Assembly: GCA_016213785.1 (NCBI GenBank)
Contig: JACQZQ010000101.1
Span: forward strand, 1 to 64,000
Origin: Acidobacteriota bacterium
GTDB taxonomy: Bacteria > Acidobacteriota > Blastocatellia > Chloracidobacteriales > JADJPF01
Length of the DNA: 64,000 bases
Direction of reading: 5' to 3'
Made by a program: the position numbers and the translations under genes. Positions 17,287 through 26,203 of this stretch are shown in pieces. The notes below the pieces were generated by a model. It was not told the DNA's origin. It saw only the letters and a program-made list of their open reading frames with translations, and made no database searches. How positions within the stretch are numbered: position 1 is the stretch's first letter; each line of letters begins with the position of its first letter.

Positions 17287-17949
17287 ATGGCAGAAATTAC
17301 AGCATCAGCAGTCAAGGCTTTACGTGAAAAGACTGGCGCTGGAATGATGGAATGTAAAAAAGCATTAACTGAAGCCCAAGGTGATGAAGAAAAAGCAATA
17401 GATATTTTGCGTAAGCAAGGTTTAGCCTCTGCTAAGAAAAAAGAAGGCCGTGTAGCCGCAGAAGGCGTTGTAGGCTCTTATATTCATATGGGTGGTAAAG
17501 TTGGAGTTTTAGTAGAAGTTAATTGTGAAACAGACTTTGTTGCTCGTGGCGATGTATTCCAACAATTTGTTAAAGATGTTGCAATGCATGTTTGTGCTGC
17601 TGAACCCCGTTATGTAAGCAAAGATGAGGTTCCAGAAGAAGTTTTAGAAAAAGAGCGTTCAATTGTTCGTGAACAAGCCTTAAACGATGAAAAGAATAAA
17701 AATAAACCTCAAGCCGTTATTGATAAAATTGTAGAAGGTAGAATGTCTAAGTTTTATTCTGAGATCTGTTTACTAGAACAACAATTTATTAAAGATAATG
17801 AAGTTACTGTAGGCGCTTTATTGCAACAAATGGTTTCTAAAATTGGCGAAAACATTCGTATTCGTAGATTTGTCCGTTTCAAAATGGGCGAAGGCATAGA
17901 GAAAAAGAAAGATGATTTTGCCAGTGAGGTTGCCGCCGCACTGAAATAG
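17287..17949 (+). CDS. tsf: Translation elongation factor Ts
   Basis: A 220-residue nucleotide exchange factor for EF-Tu. The N-terminal UBA-like module is clear ([25 protein letters not shown]), followed by the TDFVA motif in [14 protein letters not shown] within the core. Length is that of the short EF-Ts form with a single core repeat, as in many non-proteobacteria, rather than about 280 residues. TGGAGG lies 8 bases before the ATG. It is co-transcribed with rpsB and ends at a strong intrinsic terminator. Confidence 0.97.
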   Translation: MAEITASAVKALREKTGAGMMECKKALTEAQGDEEKAIDILRKQGLASAKKKEGRVAAEGVVGSYIHMGGKVGVLVEVNCETDFVARGDVFQQFVKDVAMHVCAAEPRYVSKDEVPEEVLEKERSIVREQALNDEKNKNKPQAVIDKIVEGRMSKFYSEICLLEQQFIKDNEVTVGALLQQMVSKIGENIRIRRFVRFKMGEGIEKKKDDFASEVAAALK

Positions 17950-17953
17950 TTCT

Positions 17954-17984
17954 AAAAACGCCCCTCTTAATGAGGGGCGTTTTT
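17954..17984 (+). terminator. Intrinsic terminator after tsf
   Basis: AAAAACGCCCCTC / GAGGGGCGTTTTT forms a perfect 13-bp stem with a 5-base loop and T-run, 4 bases after the tsf stop. pyrH therefore needs read-through or its own promoter. Confidence 0.9.
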
Positions 17985-18027
17985 TTATGTCTGCAATTAG
18001 ATATTTTTATTTATTAAAGGTAATTAT

Positions 18028-18756
18028 ATGCCAGCAACAAAAGCTGCTTATAAGTGTATTTTGCTAAAACTCAGTGGTGAAGCGCTAATGGGTGATCGTG
18101 GTTATGGAATTGACCCAAAAGTAGTTTTTAGCATTGCTCAAGAGGTTAGAGAAGTACATGCATTAGGGGTAGAAACTGCCTTAGTCGTTGGTGGGGGAAA
18201 TATATTTCGTGGTGTTGCTGCATCAACTGCTGGTATGGATCGCTCTTCTGCTGATTATATGGGAATGTTAGCTACTGTAATTAATGCTCTAGCTCTTCAA
18301 GATGCTTTTGAAAAAACAGGCATTCCTACTAGAGTACTCTCAGCTATTGAAATGAGAGAGGTCGCTGAACCTTTTATTCGCCGTCGTGCCTTACGTCATC
18401 TAGAAAAAGGCCGTATAGTCATTTTTGCTGGTGGTACAGGCAACCCATACTTTACAACTGATAGTGCCGCAGCTTTAAGAGCCTTAGAAATCAAGGCTGA
18501 CGTTATTCTTAAAGCAACTAAAGTTGATGGGGTTTACACAGGTGATCCAGTAAAAGATCCTAATGCTAAACTGCTTTCTTCGGTTTCTTTTCAACAAGTT
18601 TTAGAGCAAAATCTACAAGTTATGGATACTTCTGCTATTGCCTTATGCAAAGATAATAACTTACCCATTAGAGTTTTTAACTTACGTGTACAAGGGAATA
18701 TAGTAAAAGTTGTTCGTGGAGAAAATGTTGGTACTTCAATTAGTACTAATATTTAA
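18028..18756 (+). CDS. pyrH: UMP kinase
   Basis: A 242-residue amino-acid-kinase-fold enzyme that phosphorylates UMP to UDP. Landmarks are the phosphate loop [27 protein letters not shown], the UMP-binding block [39 protein letters not shown], and [10 protein letters not shown]. All catalytic lysine/glycine positions appear present. Length is normal. It follows the tsf terminator and precedes frr by about 100 bases, the common rpsB-tsf-pyrH-frr order. Confidence 0.97.
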   Translation: MPATKAAYKCILLKLSGEALMGDRGYGIDPKVVFSIAQEVREVHALGVETALVVGGGNIFRGVAASTAGMDRSSADYMGMLATVINALALQDAFEKTGIPTRVLSAIEMREVAEPFIRRRALRHLEKGRIVIFAGGTGNPYFTTDSAAALRALEIKADVILKATKVDGVYTGDPVKDPNAKLLSSVSFQQVLEQNLQVMDTSAIALCKDNNLPIRVFNLRVQGNIVKVVRGENVGTSISTNI

Positions 18757-18859
18757 GCCAAGGTAAAACCTATTTAAGAGCCTATTATTTTGTATTAAAT
18801 ACTTCAAATTTTATCTTAAATTATGGGCAGAAAAATTTTCCCATTGAAAGGAAGCCTTT

Positions 18860-19417
18860 ATGCTCAAAGATGTTATAAAAGACGCTAAAACCCGTATGGA
18901 TACAGTAGTTGAAGATGCCAGACGGAAACTATCAACCGTTAGAACAGGACGTGCTTCTGTAAATATACTTGATAATATTTCAGTAGAATACTATGGCACA
19001 CCAACACCTCTTACCCAAGTAGCAAATGTTAGCGCTCCCGAAGCCCAACTTCTTACAGTTCAACCTTGGGATCCTTCAATATTAAACTTAATAGAAAAAA
19101 CTATTCGTTCATCTGATCTAGGACTTAACCCTAGTAATGATGGTAGGGTGATACGCATTCCTATCCCTCCTCTTAATCAAGAACGACGCAAACAACTAGC
19201 AAAAATGGTTCGAGATATTGCTGAAGATCACCGAACAGCAGTGCGTAACATTCGACGAGATTCTAATGAGCATTTGAAAAAACTACAAAAAGATAAAAAA
19301 ATAACTGAAGACGATGAGAAAAATGGTTTAGAAGAAACCCAAAAACTAACCGACTCTCATATAGAAAAAATTAATGAAGTTGCTAAGAATAAAGAACATG
19401 AAATAATGACAGTATAA
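18860..19417 (+). CDS. frr: Ribosome recycling factor
   Basis: A 185-residue tRNA-mimicking protein that splits post-termination ribosomes with EF-G. Two domains are evident: the three-helix body, including [20 protein letters not shown] and the C-terminal helices rich in Lys/Glu, and the small beta domain [23 protein letters not shown]. The arginine-containing hinge [16 protein letters not shown] is intact. A GAAAGGA site lies 8 bases before ATG. It is the last gene of the translation cluster and ends at a hairpin terminator. Confidence 0.97.
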   Translation: MLKDVIKDAKTRMDTVVEDARRKLSTVRTGRASVNILDNISVEYYGTPTPLTQVANVSAPEAQLLTVQPWDPSILNLIEKTIRSSDLGLNPSNDGRVIRIPIPPLNQERRKQLAKMVRDIAEDHRTAVRNIRRDSNEHLKKLQKDKKITEDDEKNGLEETQKLTDSHIEKINEVAKNKEHEIMTV

Positions 19418-19443
19418 AAATCTATAGCAACTAGTTTTACAAA

Positions 19444-19474
19444 AATAAAGGTAGCCTTTAGGGCTGCCTTTATT
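19444..19474 (+). terminator. Intrinsic terminator after frr
   Basis: AATAAAGGTAGCC / GGCTGCCTTTATT pairs over 13 positions (one G-U) with a 5-base loop, followed by a T-run, 26 bases after the frr stop. Confidence 0.88.
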
Positions 19475-19637
19475 TTTTAAACTTAAGATAAATTCCATAT
19501 CTATTATCTCTCACCCCTATCCCTACTTCTCCTGTGAATGCACCGACGACTAAGTTTTCACTGCGTTCAAACTGTAGTCGCGGCTTCATTGTCCACAACT
19601 TATGCAAAGTGCCATAAATTGAGAGAATGACCGGCAT
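19470..19637 (-). other. Weak 55-codon frame in the GC-rich islet
   Basis: An ATG at 19637 opens a 55-residue frame on the minus strand ending inside the frr terminator (MPVILSIYGTL ... FTGEVGIGVRDNRYGIY). Without an in-frame TGA upstream it would extend further (KLVGGNDHEAYVG). The codon choice is unlike neighbouring genes. It could be a fragment of a foreign gene or a chance frame in a repeat. Confidence 0.15.
19547..19580. repeat. Hairpin with CGACTA/TAGTCG stem, copy A
   Basis: CGACTA-AGTTT, an 11-base loop, AAACT-G-TAGTCG: two stacked stems with one bulged G. The same outer stem and bulge recur at 19,899-19,929. Confidence 0.7.
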
Positions 19638-19898
19638 CCTCGGTACGTAGCGGGAACTTCAGCCCACATACGCCTCGTGGTCGTTTCCGCCGACGAGTTT
19701 ACGAAAATTAAGTATCTATTATTAATACAAATAAATAGGATTTTGTTTATTTATTTGTTTTTATTTCAATTTGGTCGTGCTAACACTTTGTGCTGCCGTG
19801 CCATTTGCAACTTTAGCAAATAGATACTCTTTTTTCAATTTATTTTTTGTTTTTATTTCGATCATTAAGCACTTTCGTGCTTTGCCTTGCTTGTCTAG

Positions 19899-19929
19899 CG
19901 ACTAATTTGGCACGAGCCAAATGTAGTCG
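19899..19929. repeat. Hairpin with CGACTA/TAGTCG stem, copy B
   Basis: CGACTA-ATTTGGC, loop ACGA, GCCAAAT-G-TAGTCG: 13 paired bases with one bulged G. Outer stem and bulge match copy A exactly, while the inner stem and loop differ. Confidence 0.75.
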
Positions 19930-19990
19930 TAGGATGCGCAACGCTTAAGATTACTCAATATTGGTAATTAGTGATGTAGGAGTGAGGTTA

Positions 19991-20167
19991 ATGCTTCAAG
20001 TTAGACTTGCTAGTTTTGTGCTTAAACTATTATTTGTATTTATTGCCATATGCTTTGTTTTTTCTATTCCTAATGAAGTTCTAGCTCAATGTTTACCGCC
20101 AGAAGCCACTGTTTTAGAAGGGAATGGAGATTTTGCTTTTACAGCAATAGTTCAAGGCTTCATCTAA
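19991..20167 (+). CDS. Very small secreted protein, possibly truncated
   Basis: A 58-residue product from ATG 19991. GGAGTGAGG lies just upstream; a TTG start at 19961 would add ten residues but is less likely. Residues about 1-34 are a signal peptide (long hydrophobic core, ending VLAQ), leaving only about 24 mature residues, CLPPEATVLEGNGDFAFTAI.... This is too short for a folded domain, so it may be the surviving 5' end of a longer gene whose remainder was lost, or a secreted peptide. It follows the hairpin islet, itself a likely rearrangement scar. No family recognised. Confidence 0.4.
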   Translation: MLQVRLASFVLKLLFVFIAICFVFSIPNEVLAQCLPPEATVLEGNGDFAFTAIVQGFI

Positions 20168-20189
20168 AAGAATTCTATACAAAATGTTG

Positions 20190-20609
20190 TTACTTGGGTC
20201 GATACCAAACTCTGATAATTTGATGCCAAGCAGTAGTTTGATTTGTAATTAAACAAGTATCTCCAGAACCATGTTCTCTGGTAGAAAAAATATTAGGTAA
20301 TACTAAAGTCTCGATGTTTATTATATTAACATCATTGACTTTAGTCCAAACATTTACCGATTTAACTAGATTAGGAAAAGGTTCAAATTCTAATATTTTT
20401 TCCTCTGGTTTATATTTCAATAATTTAGGCAAAAAATCCTTATACACTATTGCGTTTCCAAAACTTTCATTGTGGTCAATTTCATTCATTTCATCATTAT
20501 CAACTTGGCAACGAAAACAAATATTCGTATTAGGATCAAACTGATCAGATTGATGGCACACTTCACATCTTCCTGGTAAGGATGTCGTTTTTATTTCAAT
20601 TTTCTTCAT
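20190..20609 (-). CDS. Hypothetical protein with N-terminal zinc ribbon
   Basis: A 139-residue protein with four cysteines in the pattern CEVC ... CFRC (residues 15-36), typical of a structural zinc ribbon. The rest is an alpha/beta stretch of unknown kind with TREHGSGDTCLITNQ near the end. No signal peptide or membrane segment. It is short and of no recognised family. Its 5' end overlaps by 14 bases the decayed permease remnant, so it probably arrived or was exposed by the same rearrangement. Confidence 0.5.
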   Translation of the reverse strand: MKKIEIKTTSLPGRCEVCHQSDQFDPNTNICFRCQVDNDEMNEIDHNESFGNAIVYKDFLPKLLKYKPEEKILEFEPFPNLVKSVNVWTKVNDVNIINIETLVLPNIFSTREHGSGDTCLITNQTTAWHQIIRVWYRPK

Positions 20610-20895
20610 AAATTATTATTCTCAGTAATAAATTTAACCTCACAATCAATTTTATCAAATTGGGAAAATTACTACTTTGATAAAGTGCATAACTAGCAAT
20701 CAAAGCTACGGCCATTAGTAAACTAGGAATAATTAAAAAAGTTATAGGGTCTGTTGGGCTAACACCACAAAGAAAATCTGACATTAAATGGCTTATTGCA
20801 AAGGCTATTGCAGTTCCTAAGCTTATCCTTATAGAAGTTAGTAATAATCCTCTACCAACAATAAGTTTTAATATGTCTAGCTCTTTAGCGCCCAA
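20596..20895 (-). pseudogene. Remnant of an ADOP/MacB-type permease C-terminus
   Basis: The translated frame reads ALGAKELDILKLIVGRGLLL, then ISLGTAIAFAISHLM, FLCGVSPTDPITFLIIPSLL and MAVALIASYA. This is the tail of FtsX-like permeases of the MacB/ADOP group, which normally continue with ARRA..DP..ALRYE. Here the frame is stopped just upstream (TAA about 20,929) and diverges after ASYA into unrelated residues, so both ends are broken. Only a TTG could start it. It is a dead fragment; complete ADOP permeases are about 800 residues and abundant in Acidobacteria. Confidence 0.75.
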
Positions 20896-20951
20896 GGCTA
20901 TTAGCTGAGCGCTTTTAAGAGCAAAGACTTAAAATCTACTTACAAATGTAA

Positions 20952-23840
20952 TTACTTAGCTCGTGTTAAACTCCTAGCAATAGAAAGCTTACCATCAGGA
21001 TTTTTTATTGTTAATTGTACAGTTACTCCTTTAGTAATAAGTTTCTTTAAGGTTTTGCCTGTTATTGAACCACCTTTTTTCTTTGCTACAGTAAAACGAG
21101 TTCCAGTAGTATCAAACATTAAAGGATATTCATCCATACCATTTACTATTATCACTGCCCCCATTTGAATAAAAGAATCAGGAGAGTCAACTAAAATAGT
21201 ACCTTTAAGAAAAACAGGGTTTTTAATTACTGGTAGGTTTGTTCCTGTTGGTTGAGAGCCGCTACTATTTTGCCCATTACCAAAAAAAGTACTTACACTA
21301 TAAACAAAGTTATTTGAAGAGCTTTTACTTGTATTTACACGATCAACAAAACTTGTATCATTTGCACCTAAAGTAGCAACTAGGTTTTCATCTTTAACTA
21401 GGTCTTTTTCTGTTAATTGTGGCTGACCTTCTGCGGGTTGAGGCAATCGATAAAGCTTAAATCCTGCTATATCAGAATCGGCTAAAGTGTGGATTTTTCT
21501 TAGTTCTTGTGCTTTAGAAGGATTCTTTAACTCTACAGCAAGAACTTTAACATTTTGAGGTGGAGCAATAGCTCCTGTTTGTGGAGGATCAAAACTAATC
21601 AAAACTTGTAAGGCTGAAACACGTGCTATTAAAGTAATAGGCTGAGTAACAACTACACTACCTGCCTTGCCCATAACCATAATTGAATAGGTTCCAGCAG
21701 GAGTATTACTATTAGTCACTGCTGTAATTGAGGTGTTAGCGCCTGGAGTCAAACTAGATTTAGCAAAATTGATTTGAATATTAGGATCAGGAGAACTAGC
21801 GCTTAGTTCAACAGTTTGATTAAAACCATTACGCCCTACAACCCCAATTGTAAACATTGCAGCATCTCCAACAACTATATCTTGTGTATTTGGAGCAATT
21901 GCAAGTGAGAAAGCTTCTTGTGGTGCTGGAGTAACAGTTAAAACAAAATCAGCAGTTTTAATTAATGCCCCTGAAGTACCTATAACTCTAATATTATAAT
22001 TGCCTGGGGCTGTAGTATTAGCTGTGGTAATGGTTATAGACACATTATCACCAGGTTTAGCGCTACTTGGAGCAAACCCAATTTGTATAGAGGTTTCTGC
22101 AACCTCAGCCCTTAAAGCTACTAAATCACTAAAACCATTTTGGCCTTGTATATCTAGGTTAAGTGATGTGGCCTTACCAGCAGAAACACTCTGTTGATTA
22201 GGTCTAACTGCAAGGGTAAAGTCTCCTAAGTTTGGTTTAACCGTTAAATTAAATGTAGCAGTTTTGGTAATTCCTCCACCTGTAGCTGAAATTGTAATTA
22301 AATAATCTTTTGGCTCTGTTGTTGGGCTAGTAGTAAGAGTAATTGTAGATGTGGTACTTATTCCTATTGTATTAGCGGAAAGACTTACTTGAATTAAATT
22401 TTGTGGCGAGCTAGCGGTTAAAGCTACTTGTTCATTAAAACCATCTCTAGGATTAATACCTACAGTAAAACTTGCTTTTTGACCAACAGTAATGCTTTGT
22501 GATGTTGGGTTAAGAACTAGATCAAAATCATTTTTTACTACAAGCCTAAATATTGCAGTACGCTGCAAGCCATTAGCCATCCCAATAACATTAATATCAT
22601 AATTACCGGCTAAAGTATTAGCACTAACATTAACATTAATATTAGCTAGTGAGCCTGGAGCAATACCTGGTACACTACTTGTAGCTGTAATATTAGGGTT
22701 AGAAGTATTAAAGGATAAAACCACTATGTCGCTAAACCTATTTAAGGCATTGACTCCAACAGAAAAGCTAACAGGTTTTCCTGGAGAGGTTTCTAAATTG
22801 GCAGGGTTTAGCATTAATGTAAAATCTGGTGCTGTTGTTACAGATACCATAGCAGTAGCGCGTTTTTCTACTACTCCTCCTCCTATTGAACTAGTGCCTA
22901 TAATTGTGACTGGATAATTTTTTGGAACAGTGCTTCGGCTAGTAGAGATACTTAAACTAGAAGTTCCTGAGCCAGATATTGAGTTACTACCAAGAAAAGC
23001 TGTGAGTTCACTTTCTACTTTTAGATTTACTGTACCTTCAAATCTATTTAAGCCTAAAACACTAACCACGAGTTCTGTTTGTTCGCCCGCAGGTAAAGAA
23101 ATAGAACCTGGAATAAGATTTAACATAAAGTCTGGCAGTGGTCTTACATCAACAGTAACAGAAGTAGTTTGAGCAACCGAGCCTGGCGAACTTGCTACAA
23201 TATTTACTACATAAGACCGAGCAATGGTGTCAGGAGGAACACTAACAGTCATATTTGTTGTTCCAGGGGTGGTAATAGTGCTATTACCAAAAGTAACATT
23301 TAATTGGCTATTAGCATTAAGCGAGACATTAAGCCTAGCACCAGTAGCGGTATTTGCTGAGACATTAAATACTGCATTTGTACCAGGAGTTACTTGTAGA
23401 GTCGAGGGTGAAGCAGTAAGTGTAAAGTTTTGTTGAGGAACAGTTATGGTTACAGAAGCAGAGCGTGTTAATTGACCTCCTGAGGCGCTAATATTAACCG
23501 TATAATTACCTGGAGCAGTTGAAGAGGTAACTGATACTGTCATAGTCACATTTCCAGGAGGATTTAAAGAATTTGGAGAAAAGCTAACAGAAATTCCATT
23601 TGCAGAGCCTCCAGAAAAATTTACTGTAGCGTTAAAAGGCCCTTGTTTAGTTACAGAAATAGTAAAACTTACTGATGAACCTGCTTGGATAGTAGCTACA
23701 GGTGGGCTAACGCTTATTGAAAAATCTGGTGCGGTTTGGGCTAGAACTTCTTTGCTAGCAAAATGTGAAAGTATTGCAACAAATATGCTTAAAATAATAA
23801 GCTTATATATTTGAGTGCGAATTATTGGTAATAACAACAT
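20952..23840 (-). CDS. Secreted protein with seven Ig-like repeats
   Basis: A 962-residue exported protein. Signal peptide about 1-34 (ends KEVLA-QTAP). Then come seven consecutive beta-sandwich repeats of about 100 residues, each with the pattern DF.L...P......G....F...V....F...V.L....P....S...........G.Y...V.G. They occupy about residues 36-735. A different C-terminal part of about 225 residues holds a fibronectin-like stretch (FKLYRLPQPAEG ... NFVYSVSTFFG) and a beta-rich end. AAGGAG precedes the ATG. Such proteins are adhesin or surface-display modules; no catalytic site or cell-wall anchor is visible. Repeat divergence suggests old duplication. Monocistronic and divergent from hisB. Confidence 0.85.
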   Translation of the reverse strand: MLLLPIIRTQIYKLIILSIFVAILSHFASKEVLAQTAPDFSISVSPPVATIQAGSSVSFTISVTKQGPFNATVNFSGGSANGISVSFSPNSLNPPGNVTMTVSVTSSTAPGNYTVNISASGGQLTRSASVTITVPQQNFTLTASPSTLQVTPGTNAVFNVSANTATGARLNVSLNANSQLNVTFGNSTITTPGTTNMTVSVPPDTIARSYVVNIVASSPGSVAQTTSVTVDVRPLPDFMLNLIPGSISLPAGEQTELVVSVLGLNRFEGTVNLKVESELTAFLGSNSISGSGTSSLSISTSRSTVPKNYPVTIIGTSSIGGGVVEKRATAMVSVTTAPDFTLMLNPANLETSPGKPVSFSVGVNALNRFSDIVVLSFNTSNPNITATSSVPGIAPGSLANINVNVSANTLAGNYDINVIGMANGLQRTAIFRLVVKNDFDLVLNPTSQSITVGQKASFTVGINPRDGFNEQVALTASSPQNLIQVSLSANTIGISTTSTITLTTSPTTEPKDYLITISATGGGITKTATFNLTVKPNLGDFTLAVRPNQQSVSAGKATSLNLDIQGQNGFSDLVALRAEVAETSIQIGFAPSSAKPGDNVSITITTANTTAPGNYNIRVIGTSGALIKTADFVLTVTPAPQEAFSLAIAPNTQDIVVGDAAMFTIGVVGRNGFNQTVELSASSPDPNIQINFAKSSLTPGANTSITAVTNSNTPAGTYSIMVMGKAGSVVVTQPITLIARVSALQVLISFDPPQTGAIAPPQNVKVLAVELKNPSKAQELRKIHTLADSDIAGFKLYRLPQPAEGQPQLTEKDLVKDENLVATLGANDTSFVDRVNTSKSSSNNFVYSVSTFFGNGQNSSGSQPTGTNLPVIKNPVFLKGTILVDSPDSFIQMGAVIIVNGMDEYPLMFDTTGTRFTVAKKKGGSITGKTLKKLITKGVTVQLTIKNPDGKLSIARSLTRAK

Positions 23841-23995
23841 ATAATCAATCTCCTTAAACTAACCACAAATACTAGACCTACTTACCGGGCTAACATAAGG
23901 CTAATTTATTGTTAATTATAGCTTAGATGGGTGGTGTGGAGATAGTTAGAAATATTTTAGCAATAAAAAATGACATACATAGATAGTTATTGCTC

Positions 23996-24040
23996 AATCA
24001 GATATTTTTTAATCAGGTATTTTTCAATCAGGTACTTTTT
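23996..24040. repeat. Three tandem 15-bp repeats upstream of hisB
   Basis: Units aatcagatatttttt, aatcaggtatttttc and aatcaggtacttttt follow each other directly, about 85-130 bases before hisB. They could be regulator sites on one helix face spaced 1.5 turns apart, or plain slippage. Confidence 0.7.
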
Positions 24041-24123
24041 ATATGTGGTCTTTAATATGATAAAATGCCTCACTTTATAAAACCTTACAATTTTTAAGAA
24101 AAGACTTAGGTGAAAAATAATAA

Positions 24124-24714
24124 ATGGCTCGACAAGCAAATGTAACCCGAAAAACTAAAGAAACTGATATAAAAATTAGCTTAAACCTTGATGGGCAAGG
24201 TAGTTCAGAAATTTCTACAGGAATAGGTTTTTTTAACCATATGCTAGAACTTTTTGCTCGTCATGGCCTTTTTGACTTAAAAATTAATTGTCAAGGTGAT
24301 TTACATATTGATGACCATCATACAGTAGAAGATACTGCTATAACTCTAGGTAGGGCTTTTGCTGAAGCTTTAGGAGATAAGACAGGAATTGAACGCTATG
24401 GAGTTGCTTATGTGCCAATGGATGAAACACTTGTTAGAACTGTGGTTGATTTATCTGGGCGTGCGTTTTTAGTTTATGAGGCAGCAGCAGTAAGACCTAT
24501 AATTGGTAATTTTGCTGTAGAGCTATCAGAACATTTTTGGCATTCATTTGCTGATGCTATTAGGGCTAATATCCATATTCAGTTACTTTATGGACATAAC
24601 CAGCATCATATTCTAGAAGCAGTTTTTAAGTCTGTAGCTCGTGCTCTTTCAGGTGCAACTAGACCAAACCCACGTGTTCAAGGCATTTTATCTACAAAAG
24701 GAACTTTAAGCTAG
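24124..24714 (+). CDS. hisB: Imidazoleglycerol-phosphate dehydratase
   Basis: A 196-residue monofunctional IGPD that dehydrates imidazole glycerol phosphate in step six of histidine synthesis. The duplicated metal-binding motifs are present: FNHMLELFARHGLFDL, DDHHTVEDTAI, SEHFWHSFADAIRANIH and GHNQHHILEAVFKS. No fused phosphatase domain is present, unlike the enterobacterial bifunctional HisB. It is the first gene of a hisB-hisH-hisA cluster. Confidence 0.97.
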   Translation: MARQANVTRKTKETDIKISLNLDGQGSSEISTGIGFFNHMLELFARHGLFDLKINCQGDLHIDDHHTVEDTAITLGRAFAEALGDKTGIERYGVAYVPMDETLVRTVVDLSGRAFLVYEAAAVRPIIGNFAVELSEHFWHSFADAIRANIHIQLLYGHNQHHILEAVFKSVARALSGATRPNPRVQGILSTKGTLS

Positions 24715-24730
24715 AAGAAAGGTAAGACTA

Positions 24731-25348
24731 GTGATTACAATAATTGATTATGGTGTAGGGAATTTACGTAGTGTAGAAAAAGCTTTTGCTGCTATGGATA
24801 TAAAAGTACAAATAAGTAGTGATAAAGAAGTCTTAGAAGAGGCTGAAGCTTTGGTGTTACCCGGAGTTGGGGCTTTTGGGGATGCAATGCTTTCATTAAA
24901 AACAACTGGCTTTGATAAGTTAATTATTAAAGCAGCTAAAGAAGGAAAGCCTATTTTAGGGATTTGTTTAGGGTTTCAACTTCTTTTTGAAGAAAGCGAG
25001 GAATTTGGTACTCATAAAGGCTTAGGGCTTCTTGCTGGAAAAGTCATTCGTTTTCCAGAAAATGATTTAAGTGTTCCTCATGTTGGTTGGAACCAAATCC
25101 ATAAAACTTATAATCACCCTCTTTTAAGTGATATTTCTAGCAATACTTATTTTTACTTTGTTCATTCTTTTTATGTACAACCTAGTTTAGAGAGTGATTT
25201 AATTGCTTCAACTAGTTATGGAATAAATTTTAGCTCGATTGCTGGTAGAGATAATGTTGTTGGAGCACAATTTCATCCAGAAAAAAGCCAACTATCAGGT
25301 TTAACTTTACTAAAAAATTTTGCAACTAGGATGGTAAATAAATGTTAA
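24731..25348 (+). CDS. hisH: Imidazole glycerol phosphate synthase, glutamine amidotransferase subunit
   Basis: A 205-residue class I glutaminase that supplies ammonia to HisF. The start is GTG with AAAGG 9 bases upstream. The triad is intact: Cys in GICLGFQLLFE, His and Glu in GAQFHPEKSQ. The oxyanion strand reads LPGVGAFGDAM. hisF, its obligatory partner, is not in this window. The 3' end overlaps hisA by 7 bases, so translation is coupled. Confidence 0.96.
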   Translation: MITIIDYGVGNLRSVEKAFAAMDIKVQISSDKEVLEEAEALVLPGVGAFGDAMLSLKTTGFDKLIIKAAKEGKPILGICLGFQLLFEESEEFGTHKGLGLLAGKVIRFPENDLSVPHVGWNQIHKTYNHPLLSDISSNTYFYFVHSFYVQPSLESDLIASTSYGINFSSIAGRDNVVGAQFHPEKSQLSGLTLLKNFATRMVNKC

Positions 25349-26067
25349 TTCTTCCAGCAATTGACTTAAAAAATGGCTGCTGTGTTCGTCTTAGCCAAGG
25401 AGAAAAAGAAAAAGTAAAAGTCTATGATCAAGACCCATTAAGTGTTGCAGCTAGTTTTTTAGATTCTGGTGCAGAAATGATTCATATTGTTGATTTAGAT
25501 GGAGCTTTTTCTGGGACTATTACAAAAAATCTAGAAATTGTCCGCCGTATAGTGCTAGAACTAAAGGCTTTAGTAGAGTTTGGCGGTGGAGTTAGAGATG
25601 AAAAGACTTTAGAGCTTTTGCTTGAAATAGGCGTTTCTAGAGTTATTCTAGGAACAATTGCTATAGAAAACCCTAAAGTTCTTAATTTATTAGCCAAAAA
25701 ATATGCTAAGCATTTAGCTATTGGTATTGATGCTCGCGACGGGATGGTAGCTACTCAAGGATGGGAAAAAACTACAGAAGTAGAGGCTATTTCACTAGCT
25801 AAACAGGTAAAAGAAATTGGTATAGAAAGAGTAATTTATACTGATATTGCTCAAGATGGGATGTTACAAGGCCCAAATCTTAAAATGACTCAAAAACTTG
25901 CTCAAACAAGTAAACTTAAAATTACGGCTTCAGGGGGAATAGGTAAACTAGACGATATTAGCGACTTAAAAGCTTTAGAAAAAGATGGAGTTGATAGCTG
26001 TATTATTGGTAAAGCTATTTATGAAAAAAGATTTACCCTAACTGAAGCTATAAATGTTGCTAAGTAA
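25342..26067 (+). CDS. hisA: Phosphoribosylformimino-5-aminoimidazole carboxamide ribotide isomerase
   Basis: A 241-residue TIM barrel that isomerises ProFAR to PRFAR in step four of histidine synthesis. Catalytic aspartates sit in LPAIDLKNGCCVRLSQG and GIDARDGMVATQGW. The phosphate loops read EFGGGVRDEKT and ITASGGIGKLDD. I call HisA rather than HisF because of KNGCCVRL and the GW after ATQ. It overlaps hisH by 7 bases and closes the visible his cluster; hisG, D, C, I, E and F are elsewhere. Confidence 0.95.
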   Translation: MLILPAIDLKNGCCVRLSQGEKEKVKVYDQDPLSVAASFLDSGAEMIHIVDLDGAFSGTITKNLEIVRRIVLELKALVEFGGGVRDEKTLELLLEIGVSRVILGTIAIENPKVLNLLAKKYAKHLAIGIDARDGMVATQGWEKTTEVEAISLAKQVKEIGIERVIYTDIAQDGMLQGPNLKMTQKLAQTSKLKITASGGIGKLDDISDLKALEKDGVDSCIIGKAIYEKRFTLTEAINVAK

Positions 26068-26203
26068 GCTATAACTACTAATAGATTGCATAGATAAGCT
26101 ATTGAAAACAGTAGTGTTAAGAAATTCTTTATCACTTTGTTGCAGCTAAAGCTAAGACTATGGTAGAGTTTTACTAATCCTCCTATAAAAAAGCAAAAAT
26201 ATT

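Larger units (their letters stand above)
19418..19990. other. Long gap: GC-rich, hairpin-rich islet
   Basis: About 570 bases without a supported gene. 19,535-19,695 is markedly GC-richer than the window, whereas 19,700-19,860 is AT-rich. Two hairpins share the outer stem CGACTA / TAGTCG with the same bulged G before the right arm. Simpler hairpins are ATTTGC/GCAAAT (19,803-19,822) and AAGCAC/GTGCTT (19,867-19,882). A segment around tttgtttttatttc occurs twice about 90 bases apart. It looks like a small repeat element or decayed insertion, not coding DNA. Confidence 0.5.

Noticed and set aside
19535-19700. tRNA or other classical RNA gene in the GC-rich islet
   Set aside because: No T-loop consensus or cloverleaf arms on either strand, although local hairpins exist.
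22000-23436. Several plus-strand open frames inside the Ig-repeat gene
   Set aside because: They are antisense shadows of the repeated coding sequence and mirror its periodicity; no ribosome sites.
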